Below, one piece after another: positions 34,822-41,264 of a DNA stretch of 41,264 nt. The DNA is from Oscillatoriales cyanobacterium (GTDB lineage Bacteria; Cyanobacteriota; Cyanobacteriia; Cyanobacteriales; Microcoleaceae). Made by a program: the position numbers and the translations under genes. The notes under the pieces were generated by a model. It ran no database searches and had not been told where the DNA came from. It worked only from the letters and a program-made list of their open reading frames with translations. The stretch lies in the NCBI GenBank assembly GCA_004294385.1, contig REAP01000010.1:1-41264 (forward strand), read 5' to 3'. Position 1 is the first letter of the stretch. Every line of letters starts with the position of its first letter.

Positions 34822-35871
34822 ATGATTTATACTGCCAATCCAACTGTATCTGTGATTATCCCAGTCCATAATGGGGGTTCTTACTTCCGGACTTGTTTGT
34901 CAAAACTGGCTCAAGCTGTACCAAGACCGATCGAGATAATTGTAGTAGCAGATGGTGATAGCGACGGTTCCTGGCGTTTGGCTAAGGAATTTGGCGCTAA
35001 ATTAATCAGAATTCCTGAATCCGGTGGCCCAGCACGGGCAAGGAATTTGGGTGCCCAGGCTGCGAAGGGAGATATTCTGTTTTTCGTGGATGCTGATGTT
35101 GCTGTTTGTCCAGAAGCTGTAGGCTACGCGATTTCGGTCTTCAAACATAATCCGTACTTAGCTGCGGCGATTGGTTCCTATGACGATGCTCCTGGAGATC
35201 CAGGTTTTCTGTCGCAGTATAGAAATCTGATGCACCACTACGTGCACCAAACAGGTAATGAAGAAGCTTCAACTTTTTGGGGCGCTTGTGGATTGATTCG
35301 CCGGGAAATTTTTTTGCAGATGGGTGGTTTTAATGAAAGTTATCGCCGACCTTCTATAGAGGATATTGAGCTCGGCTACCGTTTGAAGCAAGCCGGTTAC
35401 AAAATTAGGTTGTGTAAAACATTACAGGTGAAGCACTTAAAGCGCTGGGAACCGATTTCGTTACTGAGAGCTGATTTTTTCTACCGAGCATTGCCTTGGA
35501 CAGAGTTGATTTGGCGCGATCGCAAATTGAACAATGACCTTAATTTGCAAGTTTCGAGCCGCGTCAGCATAATTTTAACTTATGCAATGCTATTCTCGAT
35601 TTTGGGGACTTGGTGGTCGCTGGGCTGTCTGGTATTGGCTAGCTTGCTGGCGATACCGCTAGTAGTAATTAATGCTCCGCTTTACCGTTTTTTTTGGCGC
35701 AAACATGGTATGGTATTCGCGATCAAAACAATTCCTTGGCATTGGCTTTACTATTTTTACAGCGGACTGGGTTTTGCGATCGGCACGGCTCGCCATGTAT
35801 TATCCCAAAAAAAGTCCTTGACTGTCAAGGTTAACTTGCCAGTATCAGCTCAATCGCTCAAGACCAACTGA
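34822..35871 (+). CDS. GT2 family glycosyltransferase with C-terminal membrane segments
   Basis: A 349-residue GT-A glycosyltransferase. N-terminus VSVIIPVHNGGSYFRTCLSK, VADGDSDGSWRLAKEFG, the metal site FFVDADVAVCPEAV (DAD) near 92, and acceptor motif SIEDIELGYRLKQAGYK. Hydrophobic helices around 245-275 and near 300 suggest anchoring to the cytoplasmic membrane, as in EPS-forming or mycofactocin-type GT2 enzymes. ATG 34822 is used; a GTG directly before it is an alternative, and a short-spaced AGG precedes both. The next gene, the FAD enzyme, is 117 bases downstream on the same strand, so they may work together on one glycan. Confidence 0.9.
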   Translation: MIYTANPTVSVIIPVHNGGSYFRTCLSKLAQAVPRPIEIIVVADGDSDGSWRLAKEFGAKLIRIPESGGPARARNLGAQAAKGDILFFVDADVAVCPEAVGYAISVFKHNPYLAAAIGSYDDAPGDPGFLSQYRNLMHHYVHQTGNEEASTFWGACGLIRREIFLQMGGFNESYRRPSIEDIELGYRLKQAGYKIRLCKTLQVKHLKRWEPISLLRADFFYRALPWTELIWRDRKLNNDLNLQVSSRVSIILTYAMLFSILGTWWSLGCLVLASLLAIPLVVINAPLYRFFWRKHGMVFAIKTIPWHWLYYFYSGLGFAIGTARHVLSQKKSLTVKVNLPVSAQSLKTN

Positions 35872-35988
35872 AGAAGCAAAATGTTTCAATCGATCGAGAG
35901 TTTTTCAGGGTATTCACTGGTGCATCTATTAAGTTCAGAAGTTATGACAGCATCATATAGTTAGATAAAAAGCTAGAGGTAGGCAAGC

Positions 35989-37440
35989 GTGAAACATTAT
36001 CCTGTTGCGATCGTCGGTGCTGGGCCTGCCGGTTTGACCGCAGCCTACGAGCTAGTCAAGGAAGGGATTATCCCTCTTGTACTAGAAAAAGGTGATAAAG
36101 TTGGGGGAATCGCTCGTACTGAAACCTATAAAGGCTATCGTTTTGATATTGGGGGGCATCGATTTTATACTAAAGTTGCTGCGGTACAACAGTTATGGCA
36201 AGAGGTGCTAGGAAATGATTTTATTAAAGTGCCGCGCTTGTCCAGAATTTACTATCGAGGTAAATTTTTTAATTATCCGATAAGTGCCTTCAATACTTTA
36301 TTTAATTTGGGTATATTTGAAAGTCTGCTAATTTTGTTGAGTTATCTGAAAGTGAGAATTTGGCCACTTCCTGAAGAAACGACTTTTGAGCAGTGGGTGA
36401 TTAATCGTTTTGGCGATCGCCTTTACAAGACATTCTTCAAAACTTATACAGAAAAAGTCTGGGGAATTCCCTGTTCAGAAATTCAAGCAGATTGGGCGGC
36501 GCAGCGGATTAAAGGATTGTCGCTGACGACTGCGATTATTAATGCTTTGTTTGGTAGCAATGATACTAAAACTTTAATTAAAGAGTTTGATTATCCGGCT
36601 TTGGGGCCGGGAATGATGTGGGAAAAGTTCGCGGAGGCTGTGGAAAGTAAAGAGGGCAAAGTTTATCTCGATACTAAAGTAATTAGTTTTCAGCGTGAAG
36701 GTAATAAAATTACCAGTATTACTGCGGAGCAAAACGGAGAATTAGTTCAATATTCGGCGGATAATTTCGTTACCAGTATGCCGATATCGGCGTTGGTAGC
36801 AAGATTATATCCGCAGCCGCCGGAAGAGGTTTTGCACGCGGCGCGATCGCTCAAATATCGAGATTTTTTGATTGTATCGCTGATTGTCGATCGCAAAGAC
36901 TTGTTTCCCGACAACTGGATTTACATTCATTCTCCAGAAGTTAAGGTGGGACGAATTCAAAACTTTAAGAATTGGAGTGCTGCTTTAGTTCCTGATGCTA
37001 ACAAAAGTTGTTTGGGAATGGAATATTTCTGTAGTGTAGGCGACGAGATTTGGGAGATGTCGGACGCGGAACTGGTGGAATTAGCAACTCGCGAGTTGGT
37101 TGGTTTGGGTTTAGCAAAAACTGCCGATGTTGAGGATGGAGTTGTGATACGGCAACCGAAAGCTTATCCAGTTTATGATGGCGAGTATCGCGAACATTTG
37201 CGGGTACTTGAAGGTTTTTTGAAGGGAATTGAGAATTTGCAGACGATCGGGCGAAATGGTATGCACCGATACAACAATCAAGACCATTCTATGCTGACGG
37301 GGTTGTTGGCTGTCAGAAATATTCTGGGTGAAAAGCACGATTTGTGGGATGTGAATACTGAGCGATCGTACTATGAAGATTTTACAGTCGATCGGTCAAA
37401 GGAAAAAAAGGATTCGGATTTGATTTCGCAATCTAGTTGA
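35989..37440 (+). CDS. FAD-dependent oxidoreductase (UDP-galactopyranose mutase-like/amine-oxidase fold)
   Basis: A 483-residue flavoprotein starting MKHYPVAIVGAGPAGLTAAY, with the FAD dinucleotide-binding GAGPAG at 10-15, LEKGDKVGGIARTE and the GYRFDIGGHRFYTK segment common to the protoporphyrinogen-oxidase/UDP-galactopyranose-mutase fold. The final part (RNGMHRYNNQDHSMLTGLLA) contains the typical C-terminal FAD-contacting region. The GTG 35989 start is supported by AGAGGTAGG upstream. Given the glycosyltransferase upstream, a sugar-nucleotide or lipid-linked glycan substrate is likely, but the reaction is not determined. Confidence 0.87.
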   Translation: MKHYPVAIVGAGPAGLTAAYELVKEGIIPLVLEKGDKVGGIARTETYKGYRFDIGGHRFYTKVAAVQQLWQEVLGNDFIKVPRLSRIYYRGKFFNYPISAFNTLFNLGIFESLLILLSYLKVRIWPLPEETTFEQWVINRFGDRLYKTFFKTYTEKVWGIPCSEIQADWAAQRIKGLSLTTAIINALFGSNDTKTLIKEFDYPALGPGMMWEKFAEAVESKEGKVYLDTKVISFQREGNKITSITAEQNGELVQYSADNFVTSMPISALVARLYPQPPEEVLHAARSLKYRDFLIVSLIVDRKDLFPDNWIYIHSPEVKVGRIQNFKNWSAALVPDANKSCLGMEYFCSVGDEIWEMSDAELVELATRELVGLGLAKTADVEDGVVIRQPKAYPVYDGEYREHLRVLEGFLKGIENLQTIGRNGMHRYNNQDHSMLTGLLAVRNILGEKHDLWDVNTERSYYEDFTVDRSKEKKDSDLISQSS

Positions 37441-37460
37441 CATATTAGTCATCGCAAGAA

Positions 37461-37492
37461 TTGCCTGTTTTGAACAGGCAAGATGCCTGTTC
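37461..37492. repeat. Alternative stem-loops after the flavoprotein gene
   Basis: TTGCCTGTT (37461-37469) pairs with AACAGGCAA (37473-37481), while GAACAGGCA (37472-37480) can instead pair with TGCCTGTTC (37484-37492), giving two mutually exclusive hairpins. The second core matches the repeats at 38351-38533. It separates two convergent genes and may terminate transcription. Confidence 0.6.
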
Positions 37493-37500
37493 CACAATAA

Positions 37501-37879
37501 TTATTGGAGTTGGCTTGCATAAATGACTCGATAGGTTTTCAAAATGTTCGATCGTAGATAAGGATTTTTTAACTGCTTTTTTTCCACCAAATCTACAGAA
37601 CGGTGAAATAAATCCTCGATCTCCTCCTCCATACTCAATAAATGAGAAAACGTGAGGCGGTGCGATCGCTCATATGTCACCAGTACATCCACATCACTAT
37701 CAGGGCGAAAATCATCCCGCAGCACGCCCGCCGAACAGGGCAAATTCGACAATGTTCCAGCGCTGGCAAAATTGTGCGATCGCATCTAGAGATACTTTTA
37801 GGCGATCGGTCACCACATATTTTAAATCAGATTGCAACTCAATCATGGGCGAGCCAACCTCCAATCTTGTAGCTAACAT
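37501..37879 (-). pseudogene. Frameshifted minimal nucleotidyltransferase (MNT domain)
   Basis: Reading from ATG 37879 gives MLATRLEVGSPMIELQ up to NIVEFALFGG, then the frame fails at 37726-37729, where one extra base breaks the GSxxR nucleotide-binding motif. The downstream frame resumes as VLRDDFRPDSDVDVLVTYER with the two catalytic aspartates, and ends at 37501. An intact gene would encode about 125 residues, usual for MNT-type nucleotidyltransferases, often toxin-antitoxin partners of HEPN proteins. No HEPN gene adjoins it. A sequencing error cannot be excluded. Confidence 0.8.
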
Positions 37880-37910
37880 CTTTTAATTGTAACATCGCAG
37901 GTCTGACTGA

Positions 37911-38324
37911 GCAGAAGCCTTATGCAACTTAGTAGATAAGCTGCGCGATCGCACTGACCTAGGCATCATGTGTTACACTGGTTATCGAATCGAACATCTA
38001 CAGCAACAGGGCACAGCAGCCCAACAAGCATTGTTGCAAAAAATAGATTTACTGATCGATGGACTTTACATCGAAAAACTGCACGGAGATTTGCTCTGGC
38101 GCGGTTCAGCCAATCAGCGACTACTGCCTTTGACAGAGCGTTATCGTACCTCGATTACTGCTCTATTGTCTGATGCAGATACATCCGCAGGACTAGAATT
38201 TTTTATGGGATTAGCAGGAGAACTTTCCTTTGTGGGAGTGCCAAATAAACCGGGATTTAGCCAAGAGTTTGAAGCTCGAATGTTAAATCGCGGAGTAATT
38301 GTGGAGCCAATTAAGCAAGATTAA
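37911..38324 (+). pseudogene. N-terminally truncated 4Fe-4S single-cluster activase-like protein
   Basis: The frame is open from a TGA at 37908, and reads AEALCNLVDKLRDRTDLGIM then CYTGYRIEHLQQQ and LLIDGLYIEKLHGDLLWRGS, with SANQRLLPLTERY. This matches the C-terminal half of NrdG/PflA-like 4Fe-4S radical SAM activase-type proteins. The N-terminal CxxxCxxC cluster motif and the SGGEP motif are absent; a fragment reading LTEQ in another frame lies just upstream, suggesting small deletions. An ATG at 37968 could start a 118-residue product, but it would lack the cluster. Confidence 0.7.
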
Positions 38325-38350
38325 TGGCGGGCAGGATGCCCACCCCACAA

Positions 38351-38533
38351 AGAGTTATGTAATAGTCTGTGGAACAGGCAGGATGCCTGTTCTAAAAAAT
38401 AGTTATGTAGCAGTTTGTGGAATATGTAACAGTTTGTGGAACAGGCATCTTGCCTGTTCTAAAAAATAGTTATATAACAGTTTGTGGAATATGTAACAGT
38501 TTGTGGAACAGGCATCTTGCCTGTTCTAAAAAA
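38351..38533. repeat. Palindrome-bearing tandem repeat, two 67-bp units plus a shorter one
   Basis: Units at 38400-38466 and 38467-38533 differ at only a few positions; a shorter unit precedes them at 38351-38399. Each ends with a GAACAGGCATCTTGCCTGTTC-like palindrome (one has GGATG in the centre) followed by TAAAAAA. The array lies immediately upstream of the coiled-coil gene and could form serial hairpins in its leader. Confidence 0.9.
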
Positions 38534-38589
38534 TCTTGCAACAACTTTCAACATTTGAATACCCAAACCCCATTAAGGAGAAAAAACAG

Positions 38590-38805
38590 ATGAGTAGCAG
38601 CAGCCACAAACAAGCTCAAGCTCGGTTAGCAAGAGAAAGACAAGAAGAAATTGAACAAGAACGTCAGCGCCAAGCCGCAGAAGATGCACGAATTCGAGCA
38701 GCCGCCGCCGAACGAGAACGCCTTCAACGTTTAGAAAATCTGAGAAATCAGTCGATCGCCCAAACTCAAGCCACGATCGCCAAAATACAACAAAAATCAC
38801 CATAA
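38590..38805 (+). CDS. Coiled-coil N-terminal fragment of the downstream AAA+ gene
   Basis: A 71-residue, highly charged coiled-coil protein (MSSSSHKQAQARLARERQEE, then alternating Glu/Arg/Gln and a QTQATIAKIQQ end). ATG 38590 has a strong AAGGAG site ten bases upstream. TAA at 38803-38805 ends it, but the same frame continues without another stop to 41049, and codons after the stop look protein-like (SSELAKRGQNLLNSLRGVAT). I infer that it is the start of a single 819-codon gene split by a nonsense codon; independent gene or read-through remain possible. Confidence 0.75.
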   Translation: MSSSSHKQAQARLARERQEEIEQERQRQAAEDARIRAAAAERERLQRLENLRNQSIAQTQATIAKIQQKSP

Positions 38806-38910
38806 ATCTACCCCCAAGATAGCTCAGAACTCGCAAAACGCGGTCAAAACCTCCTGAATAGCCTCCGGGGAGTTGCAACCGAATATCAACTGCAAAACAC
38901 TATCCAAGAA

Positions 38911-41049
38911 TTGCCCAAAATCGAACAAGAACTCGATCGCGCAATTAGTCGCAAACGCCGGGATGACGAAGAGAAAAAACGCAAAGCCGAACTAGAAAAA
39001 CAGCAATTTGAGCTCGAAGAACTAGAACGGGAAATAGCCCAAATCCCAAATCCCATGAACACCCAAAACATCACATCATCATGCTGGATACAGGAATTTG
39101 AAAAACAACTATACCGCCGCCAACACATAGTTTTATACGGAAACATAGACGACCAATTCCTCTGGCGCGGCAGCTATCAAGGAATTCACGAATTCCTCAC
39201 CAACTACTTCCAAGACCTCAACTTCCAGCTAATAGTCCGCTACGACTCAATAGACGGATTCACCTTTGCTCGACCGGAAATGGGCGATCGCTTTGAACAA
39301 ATAACCCGCGCCGCCGCCATCCGCATCAACCCCCAATTACCAACCCAGCCCGCACCCACAGCCCCAGCAACACCCGCAAACCCAATGGCTCCACCCCCCC
39401 GTGGCAATCCCGGAGCAGTGGGCCCCAGAATGAACACCAGAGTCTCCCTAGAAGATGCCTTCGGGAACCTGCGAGCCCTCGTCTCCCAAACTGCAAACCC
39501 AGCCGCAGCCGTGGTCGATTTAGCCGACATGATCACCTCAGACGGCTCCCGGTACAGTGGCGAAGAGCGAAACGCCCTAGTATTGCTGAAAAAAAGCACC
39601 CTAGAAGCATCCCTGATCCGAGAAGGCGACTTAGCCGGCTGTCGCAACACCCTAGTCATCCTCGCCAGAGACTTGCAGCGAGTCCCGGAATGGGTGTACC
39701 ACAACAATCCCACCGTCACACTGCTCCAAGTATCTCGGCCCAACAAGGATGAACGACGGCTGTTTGCTCAACGGTTCCTGGCGGGTTTTTATGGGGGCGA
39801 TCGCATCAACAACAAACCTAGCGCCCCAGGAACACCCTCAGAACTCGACAACCTCGCCGAAGAATTTGCTGAACTCACCGAAAACTTCCGCACCCTAGAA
39901 CTAGATGCGCTGCGGGCCACATCCTGGCGCGATCGCATCCCAGTCAAACCCAAAGAAATGTGGCGTCTAGTAGACTTCTACAAATTCGGCCTGCGAGACG
40001 ACCCCTGGGAGCGCATGGGAGCCGAAAAGGTTTCGCAAGCCAAAACAGAGCTTCCACGTACCGTCATCGGGCAACCAAGAGCCGTACAAGCCGTAACTAC
40101 CATGCTAACTACCGCTAGAATCGGATTGACGATCGGCGGTAGTAGCGGGCGCAGCGGCAAACCAAAAGGCATTTTCTTTTTCGTCGGGCCAACCGGAGTC
40201 GGCAAAACCGAACTAGCAAAAGCCATGACCAAATTAGTATTTGGGGACGAAAAAGCCTTCGCCCGGTTTGATATGAGCGAATACAAAGAAGAACACGCCG
40301 CCGAAAAATTAGCCGGAGCTCCTCCCGGTTTTGTGGGTTACGAAGAAGGGGGACAATTAACCAATCGAGTCATCGAAAACCCCCACAGTATATTGCTATT
40401 TGACGAAATCGAAAAAGCTCACCCCAAAGTATTAGATAAATTCCTGCAAATCCTCGAAGATGGGCGACTGACTGACGGAAAAGGACAAACAGCATACTTC
40501 AACCAAACAGCAATTATTTTCACTAGCAACATCGGCGCATCGGATATCATCGATCCTCACACCGGTGTGAAGATCCGGGAAGGTATCATGGAGAAAGTAA
40601 AAGCCGGAAACGCCAATGACTTCTCCTGGGACCAAGTAGAAAACCACTTCCGCGCCGAAGTAAACTGGCATTTCACCACTCGCATCGGTCGCGCCGAACT
40701 GCTGAACCGTTTAGGAGATAATATAGTAGTATTCGACTTGCTGCGGCCAGATTTCGTGGAAGCAATCGGCGACAAATTTTTAAAACAGTTGTCCGAATGC
40801 GCCCTAGAAAAATATCGATTCACCCTGAAATTCTTGCCATCAACCCTGAATATGTTGAAGCAAAAAATGGAACGGGGAGACAACCTACTATTTGGCGGGA
40901 GGCGAATCAAATCACTTTTAGAATCCTTAGTGGAACGGCCATTGAATACGTGGATATTCGATAATTTTCCAGACACAAACAAATTAGCTGGACAAACCCT
41001 AGAAATCGGCATCACCAACGATGAAACCATCGAGGTGAATCAAAATTGA
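38911..41049 (+). CDS. ClpB D2-like AAA+ ATPase, apparently lacking its N-terminus
   Basis: A 712-residue frame from TTG 38911 with no convincing ribosome-binding site; the coding signal extends upstream to 38806, in frame with the 71-residue coiled coil. After a coiled-coil start (to about 45), residues about 60-310 form a degenerate NTPase-like domain (RRQHIVLYGNIDDQFLWRGS) with a Pro/Ala-rich linker near 145-165. The second domain (about 370-700) is a class-2 ClpB/ClpA-type AAA+: Walker A GPTGVGKT, DMSEYKEEHAAEKLAGAPPG, Walker B ILLFDEIEKAHPKVLD, sensor 1 IIFTSNIGAS, and C-terminal small domain GGRRIKSLLESLVERPL. It lacks the ClpP-binding loop signature, so a disaggregase or conflict-type role is possible. 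Function unknown. Confidence 0.85.
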   Translation: MPKIEQELDRAISRKRRDDEEKKRKAELEKQQFELEELEREIAQIPNPMNTQNITSSCWIQEFEKQLYRRQHIVLYGNIDDQFLWRGSYQGIHEFLTNYFQDLNFQLIVRYDSIDGFTFARPEMGDRFEQITRAAAIRINPQLPTQPAPTAPATPANPMAPPPRGNPGAVGPRMNTRVSLEDAFGNLRALVSQTANPAAAVVDLADMITSDGSRYSGEERNALVLLKKSTLEASLIREGDLAGCRNTLVILARDLQRVPEWVYHNNPTVTLLQVSRPNKDERRLFAQRFLAGFYGGDRINNKPSAPGTPSELDNLAEEFAELTENFRTLELDALRATSWRDRIPVKPKEMWRLVDFYKFGLRDDPWERMGAEKVSQAKTELPRTVIGQPRAVQAVTTMLTTARIGLTIGGSSGRSGKPKGIFFFVGPTGVGKTELAKAMTKLVFGDEKAFARFDMSEYKEEHAAEKLAGAPPGFVGYEEGGQLTNRVIENPHSILLFDEIEKAHPKVLDKFLQILEDGRLTDGKGQTAYFNQTAIIFTSNIGASDIIDPHTGVKIREGIMEKVKAGNANDFSWDQVENHFRAEVNWHFTTRIGRAELLNRLGDNIVVFDLLRPDFVEAIGDKFLKQLSECALEKYRFTLKFLPSTLNMLKQKMERGDNLLFGGRRIKSLLESLVERPLNTWIFDNFPDTNKLAGQTLEIGITNDETIEVNQN

Positions 41050-41063
41050 TGACCCTCACTGTC

Positions 41064-41247
41064 GTAGGGGCGGGTTCATCAACCATATAGATGGAAAACC
41101 GAAAATTCCCAAAACCCGCCCAACCCCACCAACAATCTCAATGTACATTTCTGGCCATCCTGTAGGGGCGGGTTCACCAACCATATAGATGGAAAACCCA
41201 AAATTCCCAAAACCCGCCCAACCCCACCAACAATCTCAATGTACATT
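41064..41247. repeat. Tandem pair of 86-bp repeats
   Basis: Copies at 41064-41149 and 41162-41247 are nearly identical, separated by 12 bases. Each starts GTAGGGGCGGGTT and contains AAACCCGCCC about 45 bases later, giving a long-loop inverted repeat around ACCATATAGATGG. It lies 15 bases after the AAA+ gene's stop and the window ends just past it. Confidence 0.9.
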
Positions 41248-41264
41248 CATATTTACCGTGGGGT

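Overview
The window looks like a chromosomal segment of a filamentous cyanobacterium of the Oscillatoriales/Microcoleus type. The evidence is the very frequent GCGATCGC (HIP1) octamer, adjacent genes for the cyanobacterial alkane pathway (ado, aar), homologues of plastid ycf46 and ycf35 (DUF1257), a PII protein with Ser49, huge PAS/GAF hybrid kinases with a class III cyclase, and abundant intergenic heptamer arrays and small palindromic repeats. The genus is inference.

Region 1 (1-6.4 kb) is housekeeping. The 3' end of an IS200/IS605-type tnpB abuts glnB (PII). Then, all on the minus strand, come an RdgB-type NTP pyrophosphatase, a phosphohexomutase, GTP cyclohydrolase I, a short-chain dehydrogenase and accA. 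A small TerB-like relic follows. Region 2 (6.4-10.4 kb), minus strand, runs ado, aar, two small unknown ORFs, panD and a GNAT acetyltransferase, leading on to accA. It groups acyl-ACP consumption (aar/ado), malonyl-CoA supply (accA) and beta-alanine for CoA/ACP (panD). Region 3 (10.6-14 kb) holds a sugar-ABC permease and a lone tnpB element whose right end supplies the stop codon of a 342-aa protein of unknown function.

Region 4 (14.4-22.7 kb) is a signalling block: a 1573-aa hybrid histidine kinase overlapping a response-regulator/adenylate cyclase gene, then a 174-aa unknown protein divergent from a histone-deacetylase-family hydrolase. Region 5 (23-29 kb) is a polysaccharide locus: two GT4 and two GT2 glycosyltransferases, a serine-acetyltransferase-like hexapeptide protein, and a 72-aa chimeric relic of a glycosyltransferase and an acetyltransferase. 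Region 6 (29-33 kb) has DUF1257 and Ycf46-type AAA genes, a small ribbon-helix-helix protein and a Dps ferritin. Region 7 (33.3-37.4 kb) has two more GT2 enzymes and a FAD-dependent amine-oxidase/UDP-galactopyranose-mutase-like enzyme.

Region 8 (37.5-41.3 kb) is decayed. It contains a frameshifted nucleotidyltransferase, an N-terminally truncated 4Fe-4S activase-like gene, a palindromic tandem-repeat array, and a ClpB-D2-like AAA+ gene separated from its apparent coiled-coil N-terminus by one in-frame TAA.

The strongest candidates for unusual biology are: (a) the AAA+ reading frame interrupted by one stop; (b) the two IS ends whose 3' hairpins covary, indicating a conserved omega-RNA-type structure; (c) two identical 26-bp-arm palindromes inside heptamer arrays beside glycosyltransferase genes; (d) the acyl/CoA neighbourhood with a GNAT next to panD. 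No complete novel defence system was recognised. No CRISPR array, rRNA or tRNA was recognised by eye.
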